A stretch of DNA of 64,000 nucleotides, taken from Bretschneidera sinensis. Lineage: Eukaryota > Streptophyta > Magnoliopsida > Brassicales > Akaniaceae. Position 1 is the stretch's first letter, and each line of letters opens with the position of its first letter. This document shows positions 10,401 through 21,452 of this stretch, one piece after another. Made by a program: the position numbers and the translations under genes. The notes below the pieces were generated by a model. The model was given only the letters and a program-made list of their open reading frames with translations. It was not told the origin of the DNA and made no database searches. The stretch is from assembly GCA_023935145.1 (NCBI GenBank), contig CM043700.1:20001-84000 (forward strand). Direction: 5' to 3'.

Positions 10401-11431
10401 ATGACAGTTTTGCCATAGGCAGTTGGGAGGACAGAGAAGTTGTAAGCCGTGATGGGCATATGAAGCTTGAAGCCCAAGTCTTCTTTGCTTCCATAGATCA
10501 ACGGAGTGAGCGAGCAGCCGGTGAGAGCGCATGTACAGCCCTTGTAGCTGTCATTGCTGATTGGTTTCAAAACAACTGTGATCTCATGCCTATTAAGTCA
10601 CAGTTTGATAGTCTGATCAGAGAAGGCTCATTAGAATGGAGGAATCTCTGTGAGAATGAAACCTATAGGGAGCGATTCCCTGACAAGCACTTTGATCTTG
10701 AGACAGTCCTGCAAGCCAAAATACGTGCTCTTACTGTAGTCCCGGGTAAGTCCTTCATTGGGTTTTTCCATCCAGAGGGGATGGATGAGGGGAGATTTGA
10801 CTTTTTGCAAGGTGCCATGTCTTTTGATAACATTTGGGATGAGATTAGCCGTGCTGGAGCAGAATGTCCAAGCAATGGTGAACCTCAGGTTTACATTGTT
10901 AGTTGGAATGACCATTTTTTTATCCTCAAGGTTGAGCCAGAAGCTTACTATATCATTGACACATTAGGGGAGAGGCTTTATGAGGGATGCAATCAGGCCT
11001 ATATTCTGAAATTTGATAGCAATACTGTAATTCACAAGCTGTCTAACATTGCTCAGTCATCAGACGAGAAACTAACTGGTGATCTGCAGTTGGTGGAGAA
11101 AGCCATGGAACCCAAGAGCCCACAGGTTCAGCAGGTCAACATGAAGGATGAGGGTTCTGTGGCAGGGGCGTTGGTAGCCAAGGCTGAAGAATCAACTAAG
11201 AGTGGAGAGGAAGAGGAGGTTGTGTCCCGAGGGAAGGAGTCATGCAAGGAGTATATCAAGAGCTTCATGGCTGCAATACCAGTAAGGGAATTGCAGGCTG
11301 ATATCAAGAAAGGACTAATTTCATCAACACCTCTACATCACCAACTACAGATTGAATTCCACTACACTCAGTTCTTCCAGCCACCGCATGAAATCCCCGT
11401 AGCACACGTGACAACAGCCACACCACATTGA
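7408..11431 (+). CDS. NT-C2 domain protein, four exons, 760 aa
   Basis: Exons joined by eye: 7408-7758, 8835-8990, 9115-9801 and 10343-11431. All introns are GT-AG and all lie between codons, giving 117+52+229+362 residues with TGA-free joins. The N-terminal ~170 residues (WPPLASKKYEVKLVVRRLEG, then the GLKQGPKNK exon) resemble the plant NT-type C2 domain, a membrane- or protein-binding fold. Residues about 300-395 are acidic and then basic (LPWRKRKLSFRS). The C-terminal half has conserved RSERAAGESACTALVAVIAD (about 452) and FIGFFHPEGMDEGRFDFLQG (about 533), typical of a plant-specific family of unknown biochemical role. The start at 7408 is the first ATG in frame. No catalytic residues are recognised. 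Confident in the gene and family, not in function. Confidence 0.88.
10048..10228 (+). repeat. Tandem ~90-bp duplication in intron 3 of the NT-C2 gene
   Basis: Copy 1 begins TTGCTGCATGAAAGTTACTT at 10048; copy 2 begins TTGCTGCATGAAAAATTACT at 10138. Both end CATCAACATCAAATCAAAG. About ten differences separate them by eye. It lies wholly in the intron (9802-10342). Confidence 0.85.
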
Positions 11432-13320
11432 GTCGAAGTTCCTATAACAGATGTTGCTGCTTAGAAACTTACTGTAAATTGTAGAAAGTGTGATTACTCT
11501 TAACTTGTTTTTCCTTTGTTTTACTGTGCCTTATCTTTTGATGTGAATGGGGCTAACAAAGAGGAATCTATTTGAGCTTTTCAAGCTGTTTGAAAGAGAG
11601 GATCGTGTTTGTGTGATGGATTAAAAATGGAACATTCTTTACTTTTCTCATGTTTCAGCCTTGTGATGTGCCTGTGTGCCATCTCCTCTAATTATTACCT
11701 AAACCTTTTCTGGGTAAGAGGTTATTCTTGTACATAACTGTAATTTCTATCTTTCCTGAATGATCTCTAACTTGTCATATTCATGTAACTCTTTAGTAAC
11801 TCGCAAAAAGTTATCCTTTTTCAAGGTTCATCTAGTATAACCTTTTGCAGACTGGTTTAGAGACTCCAACTACTATATCCTACTATAGCTACTTTCTAAA
11901 TTTCAATTTCCCATATGATAACCTAATTGCTGCGTTTGATTGGGAGGGTTATACAGATATTCCTTTCCCTGAATCCTGTAAACGGTGAAGAGAACTTTCC
12001 TTGGCTGGTCTCCAAGGACATGAAAAGATTCTTTGTTTTGTATGTTCCTCTTTTAGGAAAAAATTGGTTCCTTCAAGTTCTTTCTTCTAAATCTACCTTG
12101 TAAGTTGTGACCAACTATTATGCTTAAAAGCACCGGGGGAGGTTTTTCCATAGAATTCGAATTCCAGCGTTGCAGGCTCCTGATATACCCTCCTCCAGTC
12201 CACGACAATCCTTATGATTATAAAAAGAAGTCCTAGGACTAATATATATGGCTTATGTTCAATTACTTGATAAATTTTCTTTCATGATGATGATTTAACT
12301 TCAAGACAAAGATTTTTTTGACTTCTTCCAACACAATAATCTCAACGCATGGCCGAACATTTACATGCCTTGTAAAGGAGAAATTATTAGGTGGTTTGAG
12401 GCTATAATTTTACATATCGGTTCGTATCACGATATTAAAACATAACACATTTTTCTCAATTAATTAATTGAGTTAAAATTGATCATAAATATATTCTACT
12501 TTATTGATTGATTTTAATTAATAAATTGAATTTGTGATCAACATTATTGGTTAAAGAAAACATTTCAAAAAAATATATGCCTTCGATATTTATGTGATGA
12601 CATAGTTTTGGGTATATATATGACAATTTTATTTAATTTATTAATTTTTGAAATTTATACTATACTATTAATAAAATCAGACCTTTATTTGTTGTTCACT
12701 CTTCAAAATATCCCACAAACATATATTTAAATATATAAATAAAACATTTAAATAAGGTTATATATATTACTCAACTGAATTAAACTCTCATTACGTGTGA
12801 CATACTTATAGATAAAAAGATAATTATTAACATATTATCAGAACATGTGTTTTGAGATATTACTATTTTTAAACTCTTAAAGAATATAGAATATAGTTGA
12901 TGATTAATTTATTTAAGTTTTTTAAAATTTTAATTGTTATTTATTATCTTAAATTGACTCACTATTATTTTTTTTTATAAAAAAAACGTAAGTATAACAC
13001 GTTGAGCCGTATACTTCGCCTCACGAGACAAAACAGCTCGCCTTACACATTCACTTATGGAAAAAAAAAATGCTACTGATTGAGCTCATAATAGGCTTAA
13101 TCCTACAAATGCGTATTGGGCTAATGCTTAAGCCCATCCTATTATGGGTTTATCTAACTCCCTTAACATATTTAAGAGCCAATGCGAAAGCCCAAGATAC
13201 AAGATCTTGCCCTAGATTATTAGAGGGTTCTTTATTGTAAGAGCCAATGCCAAAAGATTATTTTCTCCTGCTCTCTCTTTCCTTCCTCTGATCTCATCTT
13301 TCTCTATCGGTGATGAGTGA
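11432..13320. other. 3' flank of NT-C2 gene and AT-rich intergenic DNA
   Basis: The first few hundred bases are probably 3' UTR. The rest is AT-rich with no convincing coding frame. A GC-richer patch near 12990-13060 and a GGGCTAATGCTTAAGCCCA-type palindromic stretch near 13110-13140 hint at old repeat fragments I cannot classify. Confidence 0.4.
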
Positions 13321-13938
13321 ACATTTTTTCCAATATAACACATAATTAAATCTAATGCAACATGTTGTTTGATTTATGAGCATGACTTAATCCTTACTGT
13401 TGCTGTTTATAAAATGGTTATAAGACTTAGTTTTGAGCACGGACTTAAAAAACTTTAAAAAGATATCTCAGTCAAAAGGAAGAATAGCAGATGCAGGCAA
13501 CAACCAAAGAAAAGTAAAATTCGGAATACATGCATACTGCATACATCAGTAGACAGAGGAAATAGATCAACTCCTCTGACCCCAAGGGAAACGGATGAAA
13601 GAAACTGAAAGCCATTATTGGGATTATGTACATTTTTTCCAATATAACACATAATTAAATCTAATGCAACATGTTGTTTGATTTATGAGCATGACTTAAT
13701 CCTTACTGTTGCTGTTTATAAAATGGTTATAAGACTTAGTTTTGAGCACGGACTTAAAAAGCTTTAAAAAGATATCTCAGTCAAAAGGAAGAATAGCCGA
13801 TGCAGGGAACAACCAAAGAAAAGTAAAATTCGGAATACATGCATACTGCATACATCAGTAGACAGAGGAAATAGATCAACTCCTCTGCCCCCAAGGGAAA
13901 CGGATGAAAGAAACTGAAAGCCATTATTGGGATTATGT
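13321..13938. repeat. Tandem duplication, 2 x 309 bp
   Basis: Unit 1 is 13321-13629 and unit 2 is 13630-13938, both starting ACATTTTTTCCAATATAACA. I count only a handful of substitutions (for example AGCAGATGCAGGC versus AGCCGATGCAGGG), so the duplication is recent. No gene is evident; open frames within are short. Confidence 0.93.
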
Positions 13939-14606
13939 AACACACAACCAAGAAAGATAAAGGATGAATTACTTTTTTGTCCTTGAAATAAAGGGATAAC
14001 TATGGGTTGATCCCTTAATTTATAATAGTATACATTTTAGTCCTTAAACCGAGAGGATTCCATTAATCAGACATTATTAAGTGTTGATGATGTTATCTTT
14101 TGTTGCGTCAATTAATTAGGAAAGATAAATCTCATTTATTGACTTTATTTTGCATCTTGTTGATGTCCAAAAACGAACATAAACCTTTGTGCACATTAAA
14201 ACTAGAAGTCATCCGGATTTTTTATCTTCGAATGAAACTCTTTGTCACTCAAATTCCTTCTTAATTAGGCTATCAGTGTCTAACAAGTGGTACTAATGCT
14301 GATGATTCGGCTTAGGAGTGGAGACCAAGGTGTTGACCATGGACGAAGACAAGATTTTATTCTAACATATATTATAAGAGTTTTCAAAAGTTTTGGGGGA
14401 ATCCATGCTCCCCTTTGTTCTTTTCCTCTATATGTCCTTAGTGGTGAGTAAGATACTCGTGATGGTATAATAAAACAACAGCAATAGTCCGAGAGACTAG
14501 TGTGACTTGAGCAAGGTGATACTCGTAAGGCGAAGTTTGTTATGTAGCTCATAAAGTGGAGTCTATAGATCAGCTCAATTGGATTTTTGTTGCTTGTTGG
14601 ATTATG

Positions 14607-14764
14607 ACCAAGTTTGGTACCCTAATTTAAGTCAAGTTTGGCTTAAATTTAGGGTTGATTTAACTCTTATTGCAGTAGTAGCCACTTATTCCAAAGCAAG
14701 ATGCCACCAATTCCAATGCAATATTTAAACTAAACTTGACTTAAATCGGGATACCAAACTTGAC
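14607..14764. mobile_element. Small foldback (MITE-like) element
   Basis: Arm AGTTTGGTACCCTAATTTAA... at 14611-14639 is the inverted repeat of 14732-14760, with 26 of 29 positions paired. Similarity continues a few bases outward (ATGACCAAG / ATGTCAAG). The span is about 150 bp. I could not define a target-site duplication, so the class is unknown. Confidence 0.6.
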
Positions 14765-15266
14765 ATATATGATAGTGAAATTAAAACTTACTGGTTTAAA
14801 CTTTTGGATTAATTTGGTATCAAACATTTAATGTTTGGATTTTTTTTCTGTAAATTTTTCATGCCCAAATTTCTCTTCAATTTGACCTATCATTGCCCTA
14901 AAAAGGGAAAACTAGGAAAATGAAACCCGAGTTGTCACCCAAAATACTTCTTTATAAACTACACCTTCCTTTGTCACAACTACTTTTCTGAATACCAAGT
15001 GACAAATTTTGTCGTGTCTTAGGAGGAGCCATGTGCTTGCTTTTTCCCGACTCATTATCCCAAAACTTATCTTGACAATGACAAGACTTCAAAATTTGGC
15101 AATCCCTTTGTAATTCAGGAATACTGTAAATTGCTTTTTTTTTTTTTTTTAACCCAACTAGCTAGCTATATAAGCATGAATATTCAGATCATTCTCTTCC
15201 ATAATAAAAATCGCTGGATATAATCTAGGACACCAATATGCCGATCACCCATAGTGCTGTTGCAAT

Positions 15267-15875
15267 TGTTGTAAATTTTTCTAAATTAGAATAGAATATG
15301 AGAATCATGACCTAGAGGCGTGAATTAATCATTGTTTTTTAAGGCTTTATTCGTCCCCACTTGTATAAACAAGTTTGCTATGGGTTACAGATGAATAGTC
15401 CTCTAGGATACAACCAAGTCTCAAACTTGAAGTCTGCATACAGTAAAATCTAAAGAACTTCCAATTTAATCCTGCTTTGAAATACTGAAATATAATGACA
15501 GAATTTTTGAGAGAAAAAGAGAGAAGAAATAATGAAAAATGAATTGTATTCTAAAAGTGGGAAGTGATGGATATTTATAGGTGTAGTAGCAACTCTTCAA
15601 ATGGTTCTGAAATGCCATGTTTTTTCAATTGGAAAAACATGAATTTTCAGATTTAATGAGAGCCTTACGATCATGTCTATTAGTTTTTAACGGACAAGAT
15701 CATGTCTATTTAAAAATTATTTAAAAAATCGGACACATTTCTATTTAAATTACTACATTTAGATTTAAATCACATATTTATGTTTAAATCACAACTTTTA
15801 GATTTAAACTAATACCTTTTGGGTTTTCAAACAACTCTTTAATATCATTTTAAATGATTTTTTCTAATAATACCC
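15267..15875 (-). repeat. 3' LTR of the minus-strand copia
   Basis: Left copy of the terminal repeat; homologous to 18734-19132 over its first ~390 bp. The right border is inferred from the C-rich stretch TACCCCACTTG (polypurine tract of the minus strand) near 15876-15886. Confidence 0.6.
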
Positions 15876-18733
15876 CACTTGTTTGAAAAACCAAATTTGA
15901 AAAATACTATCACAATATCTCTGAGTCTTGTATGCATAAAGTAGGTATCTTTCGATTTAAAACCTTCTATTAGTGTAAACAACTCAAAGTCATATCGAAA
16001 TGAATGGTATCCTTTAGATTAGACCAATATTCCTATGTGATATGACCGGAGCCACCACACATATACAATTCTCTTATTTTGGTGAGAATTTATTTTCATT
16101 TAGCACTATTATGGCCATGTGCTATATCCTGGTTTCATGAACCTCAAGAAAGCAAACCATAACTCTCTATAAGAAGCGACACCACTCCTTCGTTCATATA
16201 TGTGAAATTCCTCTTGCGTTTCCGTTACTAAAACGCATTTTATACTTCATTAAGAGTTTAACTCATCCTCTAAAACGTAACGGACGATATTATCTTTCTC
16301 AATTATGGGTCAACTTTGTGACAATATCAACAGTCAATCACAATAACTTATAATTACCCATTAAAATTTAGGACTAATAGTTTACTAGCATTAGGTTGGG
16401 TTGCCATTACTGTTGACTTTTAAATAGTTTAAGCCCCATATCTCTAGATGTATTACTTATTAAGTCTCTTGCGAGTGCCTTAGTAAGTGGATCAGTTAAG
16501 TTCTTACTCGACTTTACATAGACAATTGTAATGATACCATCTTGTACAATTGTCTCACATATTCATGTCTAAGACTTACTATTTAAGGTACCTCTCACAA
16601 AACTTCAATATCACAAAGTATGGATTTTAAATGCATAGGATGTGGGCACAAAATTTATTTCCAACAATAAATTTATAATTAATCCATTCAACATTTTTTT
16701 CTCAATTATTGTCAAGGCAACTAATTCGGATTTCGTTGTGTGAGACATACAAATTTATTTCTTTTTCTTCCAAGAAACATCACCTCCTCCTATATATTTT
16801 ATATCTCCTACTCTTGTCATCCGACTAGCATCAGTGTATCCTCTTGGTACAACCGGATTACCATGGCATAAATATATCCCTTTTATACATGTGGTTCAAA
16901 TGAAATATATGATTTCTTCTAGGTAACCATATATTCTAGTAAATTTGTATATTCTTGTAATGTACTATAAAGTACTCAAAGCATAACCCCCACTAAGCTT
17001 TCTCACTTTAATTTTCATAAAGTGTATTTCTTGGTTTCATTTATATCAACCATATAAATTTTAAGGTTTCAACAAATTTTTACATATATTTATGGTATTC
17101 TATAATATAATTAATACCCCCACATTTAAAATATATATAAAATAAAATTCTTCATATTAACAATAATAAGAAATTAATTATTTCATTGTTAAACAACGAA
17201 ATGACCCCCACATTTCTATTACGTGTGTTTTTTCTGAATACACAAGTTACTACTAAATGTAGCCATAAACAAATATGCTTGAGGAATTGAATCATACAAA
17301 CGAAGCTAAGTTTTGACATTTACACCCACACATTTATCAGTATAAAGACTCTTACTTTGTCTGAAATAAGTGGTCGGACTCTTTGATTCATCATTATGAT
17401 TTTTGTTCAATATTACCATATACATCACCATGTCTTTTCATTAAGATACACGTACAATAGCTCTCATGGTGATCACAATGTTCGGGTTATATGGTGTCCT
17501 CACTCACCACTTTTAGAAATGTCATTTTTCATGTGTGCATCTATAATTAATCCTTCTTACACATGTCTCAATTGATCATGTGAGTTTTCTATGCACAAAC
17601 CAAAACAAGCCTATCATTGTGCTTTAACACAATGTTACTTATATTCATATTATGTCTTAAAGACATACACACAAATGCATAAATTTATTAACTTCATGTT
17701 TATTATACGTAACAGTAACATCTCAAGCAAGATACTGTCATTTGAACATTAATTTTTTTACAAATAAATCTAGAGATGTTATATCATTCTCACTAGACAG
17801 ATATATAACTATGTATTTTAAAGTCAAAATTTATTTGACAATAACTCATGCACACAAATAAGCTATAGCAATAAATGTTTATAGTGACTTTTACTATAAA
17901 TTTATAATAAATCTCAATTTAATATCTCATGTAAATTTATAGTGTCACTAAATAATTTAATCAACCAAATTAAATTATAAATTTAAATACATGCAGGTCA
18001 AATGGCTTCATAGTTTTAACAAATCAAACCAAACGAATTGACATTTTATTGTTATCCTCAAATGTATTCTACATCTACTTTCGTTTTCAAAATAATTAAA
18101 TTTGCATACCATTGAAAATTATCTTTCCCTTTATGTAAATGGTATCGAAACAACCATAACAAATAAAACAAGATCGTAAAGGACATGCTATATTTTCAAA
18201 TGAAATTTTATTGCCAACCGTTTCACTTAAAACGGTTCAAAATTAATGTTGCAATCAAAAATTTTCCTGATTAAACCTCATCTCTTATATATGCACGCAA
18301 ACTTAAATTTTAGTCTCTTTAAAATCACAAACCACCTTCACTTTAATGTTTGTGTAAACAAGTATGCGAAAAAAAAAAAATAATTTCAAGTGTACCTTTT
18401 GGTTTCGTAAGAAATTAATCAAACCTTGATTTCACAAATTCATGAACAGATCGTACAAGCGATCTTCTCTCTTTTCTTATTTTCTTTTGTAGTTGTTCGA
18501 TCACAACTGTTTGAGGCTGCTCTCTTTTCTTAGGTACTGAATCATCAAGAATGGGCTGTAGAATAGGGTTCATTATATAGAAAATTTTCAACGCAGTAAA
18601 CAAGAACATAATCTTGTCTTTGCCACCGGCTGAAATTATTTCTATCGAATCTGTCTAGCTTGACGAAGTCTTGATTCATCACATTGAATGATTCTGTCTC
18701 CATTTTGTTGGACATAAATAAAGTCTTAAAATT

Positions 18734-19132
18734 GTTGTAAATTTTTCTAAACTGGAACAAAATATGATAATCAAGACTTAGAGACGTGAATTATTCACTG
18801 TCTTTAAGGCTTTATTCATCTCCACTTGTATAAACAAGTTTGCTATAGATTACAGACAAATTGTTCTCCCGAATACAAACAAGTCTCAAACTTGAAGTCT
18901 GCAAACAGCAAAATTTGACGAACTTCTGATTTAATTCTGCTTTAAAATACTGAAATATTATGACAAAATTTTTGAAAAAAAAAGAGAGAAAAAATCATAA
19001 AAAATAAATTGTATTATAAAAGTGAAAAGTGATGGGTATTTATAGGTGCAGTAGAATCTCTTTAAATGATTATGAAAACCATATTTTTTAGTTAAAAAAA
19101 TATAATTTTTTTATATTTAATAAAAAAAAACA
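18734..19132 (-). repeat. 5' LTR (truncated) of the minus-strand copia
   Basis: Right copy of the terminal repeat. Homology to the left copy fades in an A/T run that ends near 19132, where unrelated coding-derived sequence begins. Confidence 0.6.
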
Positions 19133-19179
19133 AAGACTACAACCGAAACCCACCTGACAAATTTTGGAAAACCAAATAA

Positions 19180-19694
19180 TGAGACATTCCCTTGCAGGAC
19201 CAACCGGACAGTCCCTTGGCTCCCCAGTCGTACCGAATTGAGGGCGGCGCCGCCGTTCAGAGTTCTGGAAAGTTCTCCAACTACATTCAGCTCTCCACTT
19301 AGTTCGGAACTCAAGCCGATGATGCATTCCCCGAGGTTTGGAGTTCAGACGCACTGTATGTGGTGCACAGACGCTCTAAAGTGTATCAATCACCCAAGGT
19401 GTGGTACTTGAGAGTGACAATGATCGAAGCTCAAGATTTTCACATTGCTCCCAATCTACCTCCCTTGACGGCACCAGAGATTCGCGTCAAAGCACAGCTA
19501 GGCTTTCAGTCCATACGGACAAGGAGAGGGTCCATGAAAATCATAGTGCGTCCCTTTATTAGAATGAGGATCTGATATTCGTTGCTGGCGAGCCTCTTCA
19601 AGACTCCATGATCTTGTTGCTAAAGGACCGTACAAACAATGAAGTCGTACTCCTTGGGCACATCATGATTCAAGTGAGCTCGATCGAGCAATGA
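19180..19694 (+). pseudogene. MCTP (multiple C2 and transmembrane) gene fragment
   Basis: Conceptual reading in pieces matches the plant MCTP/QUIRKY family, plasmodesmal C2 proteins. A first piece at about 19180-19240 ends one C2 domain (PDSPLAPQSYRIE). After a frame change come ADDAFPEVWSSDA, then SKVYQSPKVWYLRVTMIEAQ, and, beyond a one-base deletion after RTRRGSM (about 19537) and an in-frame TAG near 19559, the reading EDLIFVAGEPLQDSMILLLK. Only a part of two adjacent C2 domains is present, with no transmembrane region. Family members are usually intronless, so an intronless fragment does not by itself prove retroposition. It abuts the broken copia LTR. Confidence 0.8.
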
Positions 19695-20680
19695 ATTTCT
19701 AAAAAATAAATTAAGGCGTTGCACTATAGGAGGGGTTGGGCCGGAGAGATTTGGCTGGAAAGGGATTTGAATGGATCAGAAATGACCAGAGAGATTGGGC
19801 TGGAAAGGGGACTAGAATGGATCGAAAACGGTCGTCGATGACATTTGGTCCTAGTGGTGGGAGTGATTTAGCATTGGGCGACCAGAAAGAGGGAGATTGG
19901 AGTGAGATCGGAGCTATTAAAGTTGCGGGGGTGTATGAGACTTTTGGTCCCTTTTTCGACGGGGTGATGACACATGGTGGCCAGAACGGAGTAGATCGGA
20001 AAAATTCGATCTCGATGGTGTGCTCAAATGATGTCGAAGAAGAAGGCAGCATGTGGCGTACGGCAGGGGCAGATGAACAATGACCTTTTTTATTTTATCT
20101 CCTTTTCTTTTCTAGGTTCAAAAAAAAATTATATTATGGAGAATTGGGCTCTGTTTAGTTACTGAGAGATATAAAGCTCTAGTTTAATGGGTTTTTAATT
20201 TATTTATGTAAGAGTCAATGGGTAATGGACACGTGGCTCAATTTTTAATTTTGTTCTCAATTAAATAACTAACTAGATTTCATGTTAAATTTTACACACT
20301 TTTAAATTTCAAAGTTCAAAATATTAAACCAACTAAATCTCAGCTGCCAAAAAAAAGGTAGTATTTAGCCGTTGAAAATGTAAAGAAAACATATCAGAGA
20401 GCTAACTTGGGTTATTAAAAAACGTGAGGGAGAGAATGTGTACACGCTTTAGAGAGAGAAACGAAGTGACCACACGGCCACAACCACAAAGAGAGTAATT
20501 ATAAAAGTAAAATAATTTTTTTAGTATGTCTTTTTTTTTTTTACTTTTCTAATATATAATTTTATATGGTTTTTGTACATAATACAAAAGACTGCATGAA
20601 AGCTAAAGCTCATTGGTTAGTGGCGTGTAGTTCCATTACACTTGCACCTATTTATCGGCCGTCTATCTCTCTCGCTCTCA
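19695..20680. other. Intergenic region between the MCTP fragment and NF-YA
   Basis: A G-rich stretch at 19736-20083 is open in one frame for 115 codons and contains a repeated GATTGGGCTGGAAAGG-like word, but it matches no family I know. The remainder is AT-rich and presumably includes the NF-YA promoter. A CACCTATTTATCGG segment near 20645-20660 and the following pyrimidine run (TCTCTCTCGCTCTCACC) are plausible core-promoter sequence. Confidence 0.4.
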
Positions 20681-20719
20681 CCTCTCTCTCCCTAGTACTT
20701 TGGTTGAATTTGTGCCGAC

Positions 20720-20758
20720 ATGGCTCCTAACAAATGGGGTTTCTCTGCTTCTGCATAG
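20720..20758 (+). CDS. Upstream ORF in the NF-YA leader (12 aa)
   Basis: ATG at 20720 to TAG at 20756-20758 encodes MAPNKWGFSASA. It lies in the presumed first, noncoding exon, which ends with a GTGAGT donor at 20793, so it would be present in the spliced leader upstream of the main start at 21453. Expression is unproven. Confidence 0.45.
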   Translation: MAPNKWGFSASA

Positions 20759-21202
20759 GATTCGAAGCTGCTTCTCCTCTTCTACTGTTTATGTGAGTAT
20801 TTTCTCTTCTTTCATCGTCTCCTTCTTCTTCACTGTATCTTCTCTTTACTGTGGATGGGTCTTATCAGAATCTTGATCAGTTCTTCTACCTATACTTTTG
20901 CTCTCTTCTTTCTTTCTTTTTCTTTTTTTTTTTAAAACTGTGATCTTTGGTTTATCTGATAAAATCTTCATGCGTTTTCTTTCTTTTCTCTTCTAAATTA
21001 AATTCATGTGTTTTAGCTACAGAATTTTATGTTTTCTTTTCCATATTTGGTTTTTCTGGCCTGGAATTTGGTTTTGTATTTGTAGAATGTCACCCGGGTG
21101 TGTTAAACAGTGGTGATGTTATTTATTTTTTATAAATTCTTTTATTTGTTTATTTTTGGTTTCTATTTTCAGCTTCAGTCTCTGTTTAAATTTCCTTCTT
21201 TT

Positions 21203-21227
<25 letters not shown>
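21203..21227. repeat. (CT)n microsatellite in NF-YA 5'-UTR intron
   Basis: About 12 CT dinucleotides followed by a T run. It lies in the leader intron (about 20793-21384). Confidence 0.9.
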
Positions 21228-21235
<8 letters not shown>

Positions 21236-21452
21236 TTTCTCAACTGATGTTGAATCCCGAGGAGATTAATGATATGGGTTGGTTAATATTTTAGTGAAAA
21301 TGTTCCATGCAATTTTATTCATATCTATGAAACGAAATTTGACAAAATTTCGCTGGTAATGTTGGTTATAACTTCATATTGCAGGAATTAATCTAACAAA
21401 TCGAAACATAGTTAATTGGAAAACGTTGCTTGGATCCTTTTGAGGAGCAGAA

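Larger units (their letters stand above)
15267..19132 (-). mobile_element. Decayed Ty1-copia retrotransposon, minus strand
   Basis: Direct repeats begin TGTTGTAAATTTTTCTAAA at 15267 and 18734. The left (3') LTR runs to about 15875, where a C-rich reverse-strand polypurine tract sits; the right (5') LTR is recognisable only to about 19132 and appears truncated. Minus-strand reading gives a gag start near 18700 (KLDRFDRNNFSRWQ), gag continuation about 18610-18420 (FLFTALKIFYIMNPILQPIL), an RNase H remnant at about 16870-16680 (GYTDASRMTRVGDIKYI) and the C-terminal motif DPLTKALAR at about 16510-16470. Most of the middle is eroded and full of stops. Confidence 0.8.

Noticed and set aside
19736..20083. 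115-codon open frame after the MCTP fragment
   Set aside because: Open on both strands, contains repeated words and resembles nothing known; kept only as a note in the intergenic entry.
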